A stretch of DNA of 64,000 nt from Macrotis lagotis (GCF_037893015.1 NC_133664.1:130051742-130115741), one strand, 5' to 3'. Positions 13,602 to 25,539 are shown, counted from the first letter of the stretch. Numbers and translations: made by a program. Notes: generated by a model from the letters alone, not told the origin.

Positions 13602-14490
13602 AAGCGCCGACCCGCCACCTCTGCCCGGCCAGTGGGCCCCGCTGCTTCTTCAACGACGCACTGGGTGGGAAACTGAGCGCTGATTCGGCCTATCTAGCAC
13701 CTGGGAGCAGACAGCACCCACCCAGTCTCCTCGTCTCGGTGGAGGCCAACAGAAGGCTCGGCCGCCACCGCCCTTTGGCCTCTTTGCATGCACCTGCTAA
13801 ACGGTTTTTGTGTATTATACTTGATATAGCCACTAACAGTCATGAAAGTTTTTTTTCATTATTTTTTTCTGTTGTTCGTTTTCTTTTCTTAAAAACAAAA
13901 TAAGACTTTTTTCATCTCGGGTGGAGAGATGGTGTTTTCGTTTTGTTTTTTAAAAAAGCAAATTTCTGCTGTATTTATTGGAATCTGTATTATCCTATCC
14001 GGGAATGCTGCATCACTTTAATTTTATTATTGTATATATTTCCATTGTGTTGATTCTGCCATCTCCAGATGCCTGCTGATCGCTTCATCTCTTCTTTCCC
14101 TTGAGTATCACAATACAGTATATTTGCATGTATGTGTGTGTATAGAGACATACACAATATGTATACACAAAATACATTGTATGTGTGTATATGGAAACAA
14201 AGAGTACCCTGCATCATATGTATATGTGAATATACATACACATATATGCATCCCCACACGAATGTGTTTACAATTTACTGTATACACATACATATATGCA
14301 CAGTGCATAAAGACCTACATATATAAATGCATAATCTACAAATACACCACTCAAGCACACAGATATACGCCTATGTATACTGGATCGAGCTGGTTCTTTA
14401 TGTATGGATTTGAATTTCAGTTTTGATTCTTGCACGTGAAAAACTGATTCGTGGACTGGTGAAAATAAATACTTGGAACATGCTAAGCTA
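13602..14490 (+). other. FEZF1: FEZF1 3' UTR
   Basis: Runs from the TGA at 13599-13601 to a polyadenylation signal AATAAA at 14464-14469. The first 200 bases are GC-rich, then AU-rich with U tracts. A Pumilio-type TGTATATA sits at 14031-14038. A stretch of alternating TATG/CATA from about 14100 to 14330 is strongly self-complementary. The exact cleavage site is inferred to lie 15-25 bases past the signal. Confidence 0.7.
14464..14469 (+). terminator. FEZF1: Polyadenylation signal AATAAA of FEZF1
   Basis: Canonical hexamer 862 bases after the stop codon. It is the first canonical one in the 3' UTR. Confidence 0.6.
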
Positions 14491-15039
14491 AACAACAAAT
14501 TGCAGAGCTCTGTATTCTTCAGTTTTGAGGTCATTGATTTAAAAAAAATATTCAATTTTGTAAAACCTGTCCCCATGCATTGATCTGGAAAGATATTAGG
14601 AGCAAAGGTCTTGAAGTGGCTTCGAGTTTTTGCTCTTGCCAGGGGCCGGATATGGAGGTTTCTAATGGTAGTGAGTCTTTGTGACATCTCAATGCTGTGA
14701 TATACAAATGTTAAAAATAAGAATGAGGGAAGGGCATATATGGACATAATACCCTTATAAATATTAAGTTTACATACAATATAGAGTGTATCGCATGCAT
14801 CTTATTCACCTATTACGAACTCGGAGCTTGCAACGGAAACCTTAATATATTGTGGAATTGTTGGTGGTGGTGTTGTGTGTATGTGTGTTTTTAATGAGTG
14901 TATATGTTTATAGACGAATGCACCTTCATCCAAGGAGGGAACATGGATGAAAACCAAACTGTGCTTGATGCCAGGTCCTTGAAATGCTTCAAGTGTTAAT
15001 CAGCAGCTCCGCTGTGAGCCCAGGCTCTGGTGTTTTCTA
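14491..15039. other. Noncoding 3' flank of FEZF1
   Basis: No exon or repeat recognised. If the 14464 signal is skipped, the transcript may extend into this stretch. Confidence 0.4.
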
Positions 15040-15190
15040 ACTGCAAGTCTCTCCTGTTTTCTTGCCAAAACAGTGAAACAACTGCTAAAGACTTTAATTA
15101 AGAGGGGTAATTAGTTCAGATTTATCAAAGCCGGGTTGTTATACTATTAGCTGCTCAGTAGAAGCTGCCAGACAAGCCTCACAACCAAGC
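15040..15190. promoter_or_regulatory. Candidate 3' enhancer
   Basis: Repeat-free block with clustered homeodomain-like cores (TTTAATTAAG, GGTAATTAG, ACTATTAGC) beside GCTGCCAGAC and CAAAGCC. It lies 1.5 kb past the FEZF1 stop. Similar in character to the 8270-8460 block; conservation not testable here. Confidence 0.25.
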
Positions 15191-15589
15191 CCGCTCTTCC
15201 TTCCTTGCTGCCCTGGGCTCTGTCTGCTAAACTGCTAGGGGAAGGGGACAGAAGCCAACTCAGGGGAACCTTGGTTCCAAGACAAAAAGGTGACTGGACA
15301 TGGTGCAAACAGTTTCACCCCCCACACACACACTTGTCACTGTCCGCGTGTTCCAAACAAGATGCGGCTAGTCCTAAATGGTGGGTGTCCATCCCTTTCC
15401 CCAATACTTCTCCTACCCCAAAGTCCTTTCCATATAAGCACCTTAATTAGCTACTGGTCATAATCGAAAACAGACACATTAAAGGCAAATTCTTGGGGGA
15501 GGGGGAACTGAGATGATTTTTTTCCCCCAGGTTTTTTCCCTAGGGTGATGTCAATTCAGACCCTCCAGACTGAGGAGGAAGAATATAAG

Positions 15590-15592
<3 letters not shown>

Positions 15593-15641
<49 letters not shown>

Positions 15642-15651
15642 CACACACACA
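15593..15651 (+). repeat. (AT)n-(CA)n compound microsatellite
   Basis: About 21 AT units followed by CATACACACACAC. It marks the start of simple repeats downstream of the gene. Confidence 0.95.
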
Positions 15652-17304
15652 TTACGCCATTGCATTTCTGAAAGGAAAGAACGAAGGTGCCCGCTTTGGG
15701 AGGGAGGGGAGAGCCACACTAAGGTATTACATGTTGAGAGGGTCTAGGAAGAGAATTGCATCAATATTCTCCAACATTTCTTTTACAATTTAGTGTAAAA
15801 GGAGTGTCTTGCTAGTTTTCCCCTCTTTTTTCGTGGATGTTTGTAACCAGCGGGGATTCCTGGGGGAGGGATGGTAATAAGTGGTCACGGCCCCAGGGAT
15901 CCATGAAAAAGTCTACATTTGATGCTCTGGGGCTATAAAGATTAACGCTGAATTCTTCATCCGGGTCATTTGGGAGCAAAGGCGAATTGACTTGAGATGC
16001 CCTTAAGGTAAAATTAGTTGAAGGAAAAAAGGGCAGAAAGGAGAGAGAACGGCAAAACAACGAAAATACGATTTAAGAGGGACATCAGGAAGCAAATTTA
16101 GTTGTGACTGGCAGATTGTATTCGATGTATAGGACTGAGGATCCCAAGTCACTGTAACCCGCAGGCAGTGAAACTTTCCGAAGCTCCAGAATTTAAATCA
16201 TTAGGCATAATCCTGATTTATCCTGGCTCTCCATTTATATTCCTCTTTCCCTAACCCACCAGTGTCCTTTGTGATCAAGAGATATTTGCCAGATTTAAGT
16301 TTGAAAAGCTGTCTCCCTATAATGCTTTTCCTTTGCCTATGGAAGTACCTAATCCATAATTACATGGATTCTCAATTATTACAACCCTGAGAAACCCTGT
16401 CTTTCCCTAACATGCAGGCTTGCTCTCTAATCCTATCCCCAAATTGGCCCCATCCATTCACAGCTGGCCATATCCAACTGTTGAGTCCTAGGAGGAAGAA
16501 TTCGTATGTGTTGGGGTGGGGTGAGAGGTGGGGTCGGTTGGATAAGGTTCAAGGTCTCGCTCTTTTGGAAGGTATCAGTGGTCCTAGATTGAAAACATTT
16601 TGTTCTATTTGACTAAGTAGAGTGGGGGCAGAGGGTCAATATAGTTATAATTGACATATTTGGGCCAAAGCTTAAACCTTTGCTCACTTGAATTGGTGTT
16701 CACAAGTGCTTTAAAACCCCAGGAGTCATACTTCTGGAGCTTCAAAATGATGACTTCATTGGTCGAGAGGGAAAAGGGAAACTGTGAAGATGACCTTGCT
16801 GTGAGACACTTGAAAGTGCATACAGAATGGATATGCATTTATTTTAACCCTCTAACCCATATTTCTCAGAGTAATTCAGGAAGGAGTTTTTATCATATTA
16901 AAAAAAAAACACAACTTACATACTCTTAACAGATATGGGGCTGACAAAGCAGGAAATGATATTGTCTGTAAATGGATATCCAAGTATGGTTTTCTTTTTG
17001 TAAAGGCTGTTGTGGGATAGTGCAATAGTTTTAGAGAAATAAAGGTGGGGAAAGTATATCCAGTTGAACAAGATAGAGAATTAGAATGGACTTTATCTAG
17101 AGTCAAACACTCAAAAGAAAAACTTGTCTGGAAACAAAACCCACAGGGTTTATGGTAAAACTAATTTAAGGTGAAGAAAATTTCCTCCTGAAAAGGCATG
17201 AGTTTAAGATTTTAAGTTTGCAGGAAAAGACTTTTTAAAACTGTCAGTAAAGCAATTTTTCCCCTTCCATGTTGAAGGTTGATTGTTTTCCTTAAATACT
17301 TTAA

Positions 17305-17308
<4 letters not shown>
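15652..17308. other. Noncoding, no repeat family recognised
   Basis: Unique AT-leaning sequence with no exon signatures or recognisable transposons. Confidence 0.45.

Positions 17309-17354
<46 letters not shown>
17309..17354 (+). repeat. (TG)n microsatellite
   Basis: About 23 perfect TG units. The poly-VC and poly-HT ORFs here are artefacts. Confidence 0.95.
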
Positions 17355-17355
<1 letters not shown>

Positions 17356-18624
17356 CCTTACTCAATTTAAAATTCAAACTTTTCAATGGAACTTTAAAGG
17401 CATAAACTTCATTTTGGCTCAGTCCCAGATTACCTTATTTTCACCAGAGGTTAGCCAAAAGCTTTGCTTATGTTTAGTAGGGAAGGAATAACTAGTGTCC
17501 AGATTTGCTACAGAGGGATATGGTTGGTATATAACTCCCTCTATGGGGATTAGCCATTTCCTCAGAGAACTTAGGGCAAGGTTTCAAGGGTCAATTTTAG
17601 AAAAAGACTAGCTGCCTTGTCCCTCATTCATTTTGGAAACAAACACTTTGCTGAATAACTATGCAAAACTGAAGCTTTTTATATTTTAAAGATTAATGCA
17701 GGAATTTACATTTTGTCATCAGCAGTTCATTTTTTCTCTTTACTTTTCAATTTAACAATGCTATTTGCTTAATATTTTGGTCCCAAGTGTCATTGTTTGT
17801 CAGCCTTTCAAAAAATCAGTTTGGGGTGAAATTTTTGAAGGTCAAGGAATTATAGGCATTATATCAGGTCACCTATTAAGCCAAGACTTAATTGGGGCAT
17901 CATCTGGAATTTTTATTTGCTAGTGAATTCTGAAACTTTGTGAGTTCATAAAGAAGCCTTTTCCACTGAGAGGACTTCTTTTGAAGAAATGAATATAAGC
18001 TATTTAAGATTATAATACTTTTTCAGATGCTTCTGACACCATGAACTTGCTTTTTGATCAGAATTAATTATTATAGTTAATATGTATTATATTTTTGTCA
18101 TAACTGTAAGGGGCTTTAGATAGCATGTCAGGGGAAGAGGTTAACCTAGACCATATAAACAAAAAATAGTGCATATCTAACTTACTCTGATCCTGGGAAA
18201 AATATCTCAGAAATTTCAAATTTGAAATAGAATCAAAAAGTATTTTCTTTGGCACTTAAATCAACTGCAGTTACCATGTATTATAAGACATCCACTATTG
18301 TGATAGTTTTCATACTGATTATTTGTATTTTTCATGTATCTTATAATTCAGGATATTTCATATTTAGCACTTTTGAAGCCTAATTGGGCAGATATTTATA
18401 CCCTTATCTATCCAAATGTATTAGAAAAGAAACAATGCACTCAATGCTGATATAAAGCTGCTGGCATACCCTCCACACACACACACACCTACATGCACAC
18501 ACATATACACACACACACACAAGATATTTTGAACAGATTCAGATGCCTTTTACTTCATGTTTTGAAAGTATATAGCCTATTAAAAGAAGTTTCATTTTTA
18601 TCATAATGCAGTATGATACATTGA
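17355..18624. other. Noncoding, with interrupted (CA)n near 18474-18521
   Basis: AT-rich unique DNA. The only distinct element is an interrupted CA repeat. No transposon is recognised; this is the last of the transposon-poor FEZF1 domain. Confidence 0.45.
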
Positions 18625-18745
18625 AGATATGCTGGATTTGGGAGCCAATCCTGTATGACCTTGGGCAAGTAAAATAAGGGATTGAGGTGGGTTAGATGAC
18701 TTCCCATGTCATGGGACTTTCTGGCTCTTAAGTTTTACTTCAATA
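18625..18745 (+). mobile_element. MIR-type SINE, diverged
   Basis: 'gggagccaatcctg', 'tgaccttgggcaagt' and 'gatgacttccca' follow the MIR core order (atcctggctctgcc, tgaccttgggcaagt, gatgatctc). Confidence 0.5.
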
Positions 18746-19391
18746 GTTCAAGGAGCTGTGATTTTCCAATGCAGGCATTCCCTCTTCCAATGTAGATTAC
18801 TACCCAAACACTCCTCCATCCCATGAATCACTGAAGTCAGTTCTTACTATAGATTCAGTTTAAATTATTACTTAAAAATAATTTTTGAAATCATGTTTGT
18901 GTTAAAGAGATAGATAATGAATGGTGCTTGTGGCTTCCAGGAATTATCCATTTGTGACAGACTGAGAGAAAAAAAACTATAGCAATAGACAAAATGGTAA
19001 CTTTGCTTAGTCATAATGTCCAAAGGATTTTACTGCCCAGGTGATCTTGATATACTACCTAGAGGAATCAGGAAAGAAGAATGTCCTTTTCTGTGAATGA
19101 TTTTGAAATCTCCCTCTGCTTACTCTGTTTTTTTCCTTTATTGAAAAAAGTGTTTAATAATAATGAACTTTAGGGAAATGGCACAAATTCACCATTTATA
19201 CATAGCAACAAGAAAAAAAGATCAACAGAACAGTGTAAAAATGTCAGTGTGAGTTTGAGATAGCCTTCAATTGTTAGATGAAATGGTGAAGTCTTATGGA
19301 TATTATGTTACAAAGTGATGAAATAAAATTCTGCAAATACAAATCACCAGTGGTAATATTTTTCTAGTGAACCAAAACCAATGCCACTCCC

Positions 19392-19406
19392 TGGGGGGGG
19401 GGGGGG
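19392..19406 (+). repeat. Poly-G run
   Basis: About 14 consecutive G; possible assembly-sensitive homopolymer. Confidence 0.8.
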
Positions 19407-19559
19407 CATTAGTTCAGCCTGTTTTAGTATTGGATGGCCCCAAGCAAGAGTTTGATCCTTAGCAAAGAAATCAAGTCAAAATAAGTCCCTTTTGATTCCA
19501 CGTTTTAATTCTTAATATTAATTCTTAATAATGAAAACAGATTTTTTTCCCCCACTCTA

Positions 19560-20400
19560 CTATCATTCATTTACCAGCCATCAACTACCTGCTAGGCTCT
19601 GTGCTAAACTCTAGAGGATACAAAGAAAGACAAAGATAGTCCCTGCTCTCAAGAAGCTCACAATCTAATGGAGGAAATAGTATACAAATGACTATGTCTA
19701 AGTAAACTGTATACCTTCTAATTTGGCAATAGATATATCTCCTTACAAGGAAGGCATTAATATTAAAGAAAAGCAGAAAAGAAGGTGAGATTTCAGCTGA
19801 GATTTGATGAAAACCAGAGCAATCAAGAGGTAGTGATGGGGAAAGTAAGCATTCCAAGCCCAGAGGATGGTGAGTAAAACTAATGCTTAGAGTCATGACC
19901 TTTGTATATGCTACAGATGTGAGAAGTAAGAAAACTGTAAAGGCTGGGGAGTGGGTTATTAAAAACTTTGAATGCTACACTTAGGGATTTATATTTGATC
20001 TGGAGGTAATGGAAGCCATTGGAGTTTACTGAATGAGGGGAAGTGTCACATGGTTCAATCTACATTTTAAGAAGATCGATTTGATAGCTGAGTTGAGGAT
20101 AAACTGGATTGGAGAGAGGCTGGAGGATAGGGAAGCCAACTGCTTGGCTATTGCAGTGGTAGCAGTGTTAGGGGAGAGAAATTAGCATATATGAGAGATG
20201 TTTCAAAGGTAAAACCAAAAGCCCTTAGAAACAGTTTAGATATGAGGGGGGCAGATGGAGAGTAGTGAGGGGAGTGAAAGAAAGAATGAAAACTCAAGGA
20301 TGACATCTAGATCGCCAGTCATGATGACAGAGAAAATGGTGGTACCCTCAACAATAACAATAATAGGGAAGTTCAGAAGAGGGAAAGATTTTGAGACATC
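19560..20400 (-). mobile_element. L2-type LINE 3' region
   Basis: On the + strand it reads in antisense order: 'ctgctaggctctgtgctaaact', 'gatagtccctgctctcaagaagctcac', 'tttatatttgatctggaggtaatgg', 'gtcacatggttcaatct' and 'atggtggtaccctcaac'. These are the landmarks of the long L2 3' untranslated region in reverse. About 840 bp survive, the longest single LINE piece in the window. I may be confusing L2 subfamilies with L3. Confidence 0.65.
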
Positions 20401-20454
20401 TAAAAAATGTTGAGTGTAAAATGTCTACACAATATGCAGTTTGAGGTTTAGAAC

Positions 20455-20580
20455 TGGTTAAATAGCTGGATAAATATATGAAGCACTGTGCTAGATTTAC
20501 GGGACAGAAAGTCCAAAAGCCAATCAAATAAATCAATCCTTGGCATCAAGGAGTTTACATGTTTAGAGGACTTGAAACTA
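20455..20580 (-). mobile_element. L2-type 3' end fragment
   Basis: 'gaagcactgtgctagattta' followed by 'caaggagtttaca' repeats the reversed L2 3' end seen at 19560, so it is a second copy directly behind the first. Confidence 0.4.
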
Positions 20581-20754
20581 ATAGGGAATATATTTCATGC
20601 TGTTAGGAAACCTATTACAAAGCTATGAATCACTCCTCAATTTAAACCATTCCTAATACATTACTGACAATAACAGATTAGTCATCTTTTTTTTTTACTT
20701 TAAAAAATAATTCATATTTACACAACTGCTTATAGTTACAAATGGCTTTTCTCA

Positions 20755-20860
20755 TTCAGTCTTCAAAATAGATCTGTGAGATAAAGGGAACACATTGTCA
20801 TTCCCATTTTACAGATGAGAAAATAGAATCCTAGAAACATTGTTACTTGCTAAGGAAAAA
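20755..20860 (-). mobile_element. MIR-type SINE
   Basis: 'cattcccattttacagatgagaaaa' split by mismatches, 'ttgttacttgct': the reverse complement of the MIR 3' half. Confidence 0.5.
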
Positions 20861-20917
20861 TAGATATACTAGAACTCAGCATTGTGGGTTTTTGCCATTG
20901 TTGTTTGAAGTCCTGAG

Positions 20918-21090
20918 CTGAAATCCAGCCTACTGGCTATGTGATACTAGCCAAGCCACCTAATCTTCTTCAGTCTTAGTTTGCTTATCTGTAAAATGGA
21001 AATAATGATAGTACCTTCTTTCCAGGATTGTTGTGAGGATAAAATGAGATCATATTTGTAAAACAATTTGAAAATCTTAAAATGATAAGT
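20918..21090 (+). mobile_element. MIR/THER-type CORE-SINE
   Basis: 'gaaatccagcctactggcta', 'agccacctaatct', 'atctgtaaaatggaaat' and 'gattgttgtgaggataa' give the complete MIR core and tail in + orientation. Confidence 0.7.
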
Positions 21091-21139
21091 AAAGGCAATT
21101 TTGTTGTTGCTATTGCTGCTACTGTTTATGTGTGTAGTC

Positions 21140-21345
21140 TAATGGTCCTGGGCATGGTGTTTGGAAATGTGAGCTCAGATTCCATCTTTGAGACTAACTT
21201 CTTGCATGAGCACAGACAAATTACTTAAAGATTCTAAATCTCCTTTTCTACTCAAGAAGCATGTACCCAAATAGATAGGGAGGACATTGAGTCAGAAAAA
21301 CCTGATCTTGCCTCTGGTGCATACTGGCTGTGGGAGCATGGACAA
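21140..21345 (+). mobile_element. Two degenerate SINE fragments
   Basis: 'tgagctcagattcc' with 'gacaaattacttaaa', then 'gacattgagtcagaaaaacc' with 'tactggctgtgggag', look like successive decayed CORE-SINE heads. A 12 bp tandem duplication (aatttctatacc twice) follows near 21387. Confidence 0.3.
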
Positions 21346-21399
21346 TTGTTGCAGATGTATTGTAAACTCAATCAGAGGAAAGAATTTCTATACCAATTT

Positions 21400-22139
21400 C
21401 TATACCAGGAGCTCTCTCATTGGTAAAAATAACAAAGTGTGGAACAGCCTCCTCACTCCCATCTCTAACTATATACACACTTGTGTTGAAAATACTTTCC
21501 AAACATTAAGCTACTTGAAAATGTGAATTATTGTTATTGATAATGTGCCAGTACCAGTGGTGGTATAGAGGAGAGCAGAGATTTTCAGCAATGATGCAGA
21601 GGATAACTCAATCACAGATGACGTTTTCCTTGGCTCCTGCTTACCACTCTCCCCCCTACCCCCATCAAGGCAGTCTGAGAAGGGTTCTGTAGGACCTTGC
21701 TGGCACAGCTGGGTGAGAACAGTGAAGTTGTGTTAAGAGAGAGCTACAAAGTATTAGGTTTGCATTCTCCAGAGCTAGAGGATAATGGGAGTCTGCAGAA
21801 CACTGAGGAAAGGAAGTAGCTCTCTTGGTCCTATCCCAGTTATCACTTCATATACACTAATATCACTTAGAAGTTAAATATGAACCAAAGCTAAAGAGAA
21901 ATTGCTAGATTCCCTAAGATACCCTTGTGTCCCTGATCACCTAAAGAAAGAGTAGCATTTTGAAAATGCACACAAAAGAATAGGTTAGGTTCACAAGACA
22001 TATTAGTATACAATTATAATAATCTACTGTAATAAACTCAAAGACTCTAGCTTCTGGGATAATAACTTAGTATTTGATAAAAAAAAACTGTTGGGAAAAC
22101 TGAAAAATAGCATGGGCAGAAACTAGGACAATCGAAGAC
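21400..22139. other. Noncoding, no feature recognised
   Basis: Unique sequence without exon or repeat signatures that I can name. Confidence 0.4.
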
Positions 22140-22455
22140 AATTTTAAAAGACCATTCACATCTGGAAAAAAGAACTATGGAATTTGAATTCAGATCAAAG
22201 CATACAGTTTTTATTTTTAAATTTGTTTCTTTGCTTTTTTCTTCTTCTCATGGTTTTCTCCTTTTGTTCTGATTCTTCTTTCATAGAGTGATTAATAAGA
22301 AAATGTATGTAGCACCATTTTACATGTATAACCTTTATCAGATTACTTGCTTATCTCTGAGGGTGGGAAGAGGGAAGGATGGGAGGGAGAAAAGTTTACA
22401 AAAATAAATGTTTAAAATTATCTTTGCATATAATTGGAAAAACAAATAAGTGAAT
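22140..22455 (+). mobile_element. Marsupial L1 3' UTR fragment
   Basis: 'gtgggaagagggaaggat', 'gggagggagaaaagttta' and 'attatctttgcatataattgg' followed by an A-rich end match the usual marsupial L1 3' end. A short CA run follows at 22482. Confidence 0.55.
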
Positions 22456-22649
22456 TTATTGTAAAAGAAAGAAAGGAAAACACACACACACACATAAATT
22501 GATCTCTCAATGATATTGAACTGGAAACAATTTTATAACTACATTTAGAATTTCTTCAGCAATATTAATGTTACTATTTTTTCCTCATATTTTCTTTTCT
22601 AGTATCATTTTTTAAACCTCATCTAAAATGCTATTTAATAGGGAATGGT

Positions 22650-22745
22650 GATTCCAGATTCAAATCCTGTTTTATTATCTGTGTGACCTTGGGCAAGTCA
22701 CTTAAACTCTCTAGGTCCTAGTTTGTTCAATTGTAAAATCACACT
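22650..22745 (+). mobile_element. MIR-type SINE
   Basis: 'attcaaatcctgttttat', 'gtgtgaccttgggcaagtca', 'cttaaactctctaggtcct'. A short copy. Confidence 0.6.
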
Positions 22746-22839
22746 TCATTTAGACATAGAGAAGACTACCTGATTAGAAAGTCTGATTTTTGCACTGGAA
22801 ATCCAAGTTGGTCAAAGGAAGTTGTATAGAATTCATTCC

Positions 22840-23220
22840 CAAGGAGCTTTCTTTTTTATGTTTTACATAAAGACACAAAAAATGATCATTTCCATATACA
22901 CAGCACAGATTAAAAAGAGATTCTCTATAAAACCATAAATATACTGCTTACTTAAAACAATCACCCTCTAAAATACTACTCTACTTCGTAAACTTCCTTC
23001 TCCATTTTTTTATACTCTGTTGTGCATTTTTATATTTTTTATCCCTTTCTATTCCTCCCTGTCCCAGAGATGGTTACTATTAGGCATAAATATATATGTA
23101 TGTATGTATATATGTATATACATACTTCTATTTATCAGTTATTTCTCTGGAAGCATATATCATTGTCCTTCATAGGTCCCAAGGAGCTTCTTTCTTACAC
23201 ACTTCTTTAAAGTTCTTTGG
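22840..23220 (-). mobile_element. L1 fragment (3' part, reversed) with a (TATG)n run
   Basis: 'agagatggttactattaggca', 'acatacttctatttatcag' and 'tctctggaagcatatatc' are landmarks of reversed marsupial L1 3' sequence. A TATG/TATA run at 23088-23122 expands within it. Confidence 0.4.
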
Positions 23221-23321
23221 ATCAGTGAGGTTAACGCATAGTATTATGCTCACCAGAGAAACTCAGAAATTTTATGAGACCATGAATCAATAATAATAAT
23301 AATTCAGATTTATATAGAACT

Positions 23322-23602
23322 TGCATATACTAGAGGCTTTTAGTCTGGTGGGTTGCTTAAGCTTGGAAGGTCAAAAACTGCCATAAGGCTAATCCAATTG
23401 AGCGTCATTGATCAGTGCCCAAGAATTTCAGGGAGTGGGAGATGTGTTGGGTAGGTAGGTTTAGGACCAAACTGCTTAAGGAGGGGCAGACTGGCCCCAA
23501 GTCATAAACAAACAGATCAGAGCTTCTGAACTGAACAGTATTGGGTTTGAGCCCCTGAGTAGTCACTGCACTTGGGTGAAATAGGGAGTGGTTTCTATTT
23601 CC
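23322..23602 (+). pseudogene. 7SL (SRP) RNA retrocopy, decayed
   Basis: About 280 bases align by eye along most of 7SL RNA in order. They show 'tactagaggctt' (7SL tactcgggaggct), 'ttgcttaagcttgg', 'ctgcttaaggaggggcaga' (7SL ttgcctaaggaggggtga), 'ctggccccaagtcataaac', 'cagatcagagctt' and 'gagtagtcactgcactt...gggtgaaatagggag'. The copy lacks a few bases of the 5' end and has many substitutions, including in the Alu-domain part, so it is a dead pseudogene, not the functional SRP RNA. A MIR fragment abuts it 3'. A 7SL-derived SINE is less likely because the central S domain is present. Confidence 0.65.
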
Positions 23603-23725
23603 TGCTTCAGCTCATGTTACAAATAAGGAACTGAGGTAAATAGGGTTAAAGGACTTGCCCAGGGTCACACAACTTGTCTAAAGACAAATTTGAACTCATT
23701 TTTTCAACTCCAGAGTCGTGCTTTG
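23603..23725 (-). mobile_element. MIR-type SINE
   Basis: 'aaggaactgaggtaaa', 'aggacttgcccagggtcaca' and 'aatttgaactca' are the reversed MIR 3' half. Confidence 0.65.
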
Positions 23726-23729
23726 ACTT

Positions 23730-24721
23730 CTACTGCCAAAAATAAAATAAGAATAGCATTTTACCCACCTTATAGTTATGATGCTTGTGAAAATGATTCA
23801 GAAAGGATATAGTACGGTACAAATATAAGTTTTTCATACTTCTTAAAGTTAGTATAGTGATCAGAGGTCCACCTTTGAAGGCAGAAAGACATTGACTTAA
23901 GTCTGATATATATATATATCTAATCTTCCAGAACCTGGAATGATTTTCTGAGTATGTGTTACTTGGGAGTATATGGTGTTCATTAGTAAAGGAAGTTTTC
24001 ACTCTGAGAAATTCTCAAGGATGAAATCACAGATTCAAAAAAAATAAGATGTAATACTAAAAATACTGTATTCTGTTATCTTTAGCTCTCAGGTTAGTAA
24101 AAAGGGAATTTCTAAATCAATGACATCCAAAATGACTTATTTTGCTATCACTGATAGTTACTAACATAAAGGAAAGTGATTAGGGGAATCTTTGATTACT
24201 TTGATGAGTTCCCCAAACAACTAGGCATTATAAAGTATGAGTCTTTGTTTGGAGGTATCTGAAGGGTCACTTCCCTTGGAGAGTTTGAACATGCTCACTG
24301 GTGACTTTCTGAAAGGACAAAAAGAATTCCCAATTAATGGGACTATAAAAGAATAGTTTTGGGACTATGACTTTGAGGACAGTCCTTTGAGCTTGTCAGT
24401 AAAGGACAGTGTTGCCCACTCTTGGCCCTTTTCCCTTCCATCTGTTTCTACTTTTCTCTGCTCAGAAGCCAGGTCTGTTCCTATAAGGATGGAAGTCTGT
24501 CTCGGTATAAAGACTCTCTACTGAGAAATAGAAATAGTTACCTTTGGGGCAGATACACATGGGAGTTACATTTGTTTGCACATGGATGGAAAGAAAGGAT
24601 TCTGAGTTTGAACTTTTCCAGTCCAAGAGATGGCAGCATCTAGAGTATTAATAGATTTGTTACAGAAACTCTTGGAAGAAGTGAATGTAACTCAATTAGC
24701 TGGAGAAGGAAATTTATAGAC
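23730..24721. other. Noncoding, no feature recognised
   Basis: Unique AT-rich DNA with a short TA run near 23905. No exon signatures. Confidence 0.4.
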
Positions 24722-24735
24722 AAAAGTTGTGAACT

Positions 24736-24889
24736 TGGGGTGGATAGGTGGCACAGTGGATAAAGCACCAGCCCTGGAGTCAGGAGTACCTGGGCTCAAA
24801 TCCGGGCTCAGGCACTTAATAATTACCTAGCTGTGTGGCCTTGGGCAAGCCACTTAACCCCATTTGCCTTGCAAAATCCTAAAAAGAAA
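24736..24889 (+). mobile_element. Full-length WSINE1-like SINE with target-site duplication
   Basis: The element starts GGGGTGGATAGGTGGCACAG and ends at CTTGCAAAATCCTAAAAAG-A. It is flanked by a perfect 14 bp direct repeat AAAAGTTGTGAACT at 24722-24735 and 24890-24903, the mark of L1-mediated insertion. The sequence is close to the copy at 36719. A clean duplication and low divergence make this one of the youngest insertions here. Confidence 0.85.
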
Positions 24890-25539
24890 AAAAGTTGTGA
24901 ACTCCAAATTCCTAAGTGCAGGAAGGAGAATATCTAATTCTTAGGCATCATGATTCCAGAGCAATCCCTCTAGATGAAGAAGGGAGATTTCCTGGGCAGT
25001 TCTAGTCTTTAATGGTTGCCTTGAAAGACAAGGCCTGAATCAAAAGTTCGTGAACTAAGACTTTCTAGAGAGAAAAAAGTTTCCTAACAGAGTATGTTTT
25101 TTGATAATGATTTTCTATGAAGACCCTAGAGAAGTAGTTAAGTTGATCTGTAATTTGAGGAAACCATAGAATTGAACTTTGCTGTCACGTGTAACACTCC
25201 TACCTGTATCTCCTAACATATTACAGGTAATGCAGTTCTGATGGTAAAGGATCCAACTCTTAGCACAAAATAAATGGCATAATATATTTGTGACACATAG
25301 TTGATATTTCATAAATACATGATGCTGTCATTTTGATCTTCTTTAAGAACAAAGGGTAATCATTGATTTATTGATTTGAGGAATTGTGTGCCAATTCTTG
25401 TCTGTATTTATCCAATCATCAAAAGATCAAATTCAACCAATCAAAATCAACTAATGAATTAATTAAAGGGACTCAATACAACAAGTCTGGTTCTTGTGCA
25501 GTCTGGTCCATGATCCCTTCTATGAAATGTATAGGGATA

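Noticed and set aside
14268-14747. 159-codon minus-strand ORF over the FEZF1 3' UTR
   Set aside because: No similarity, and it crosses the low-complexity TATG/CATA region.
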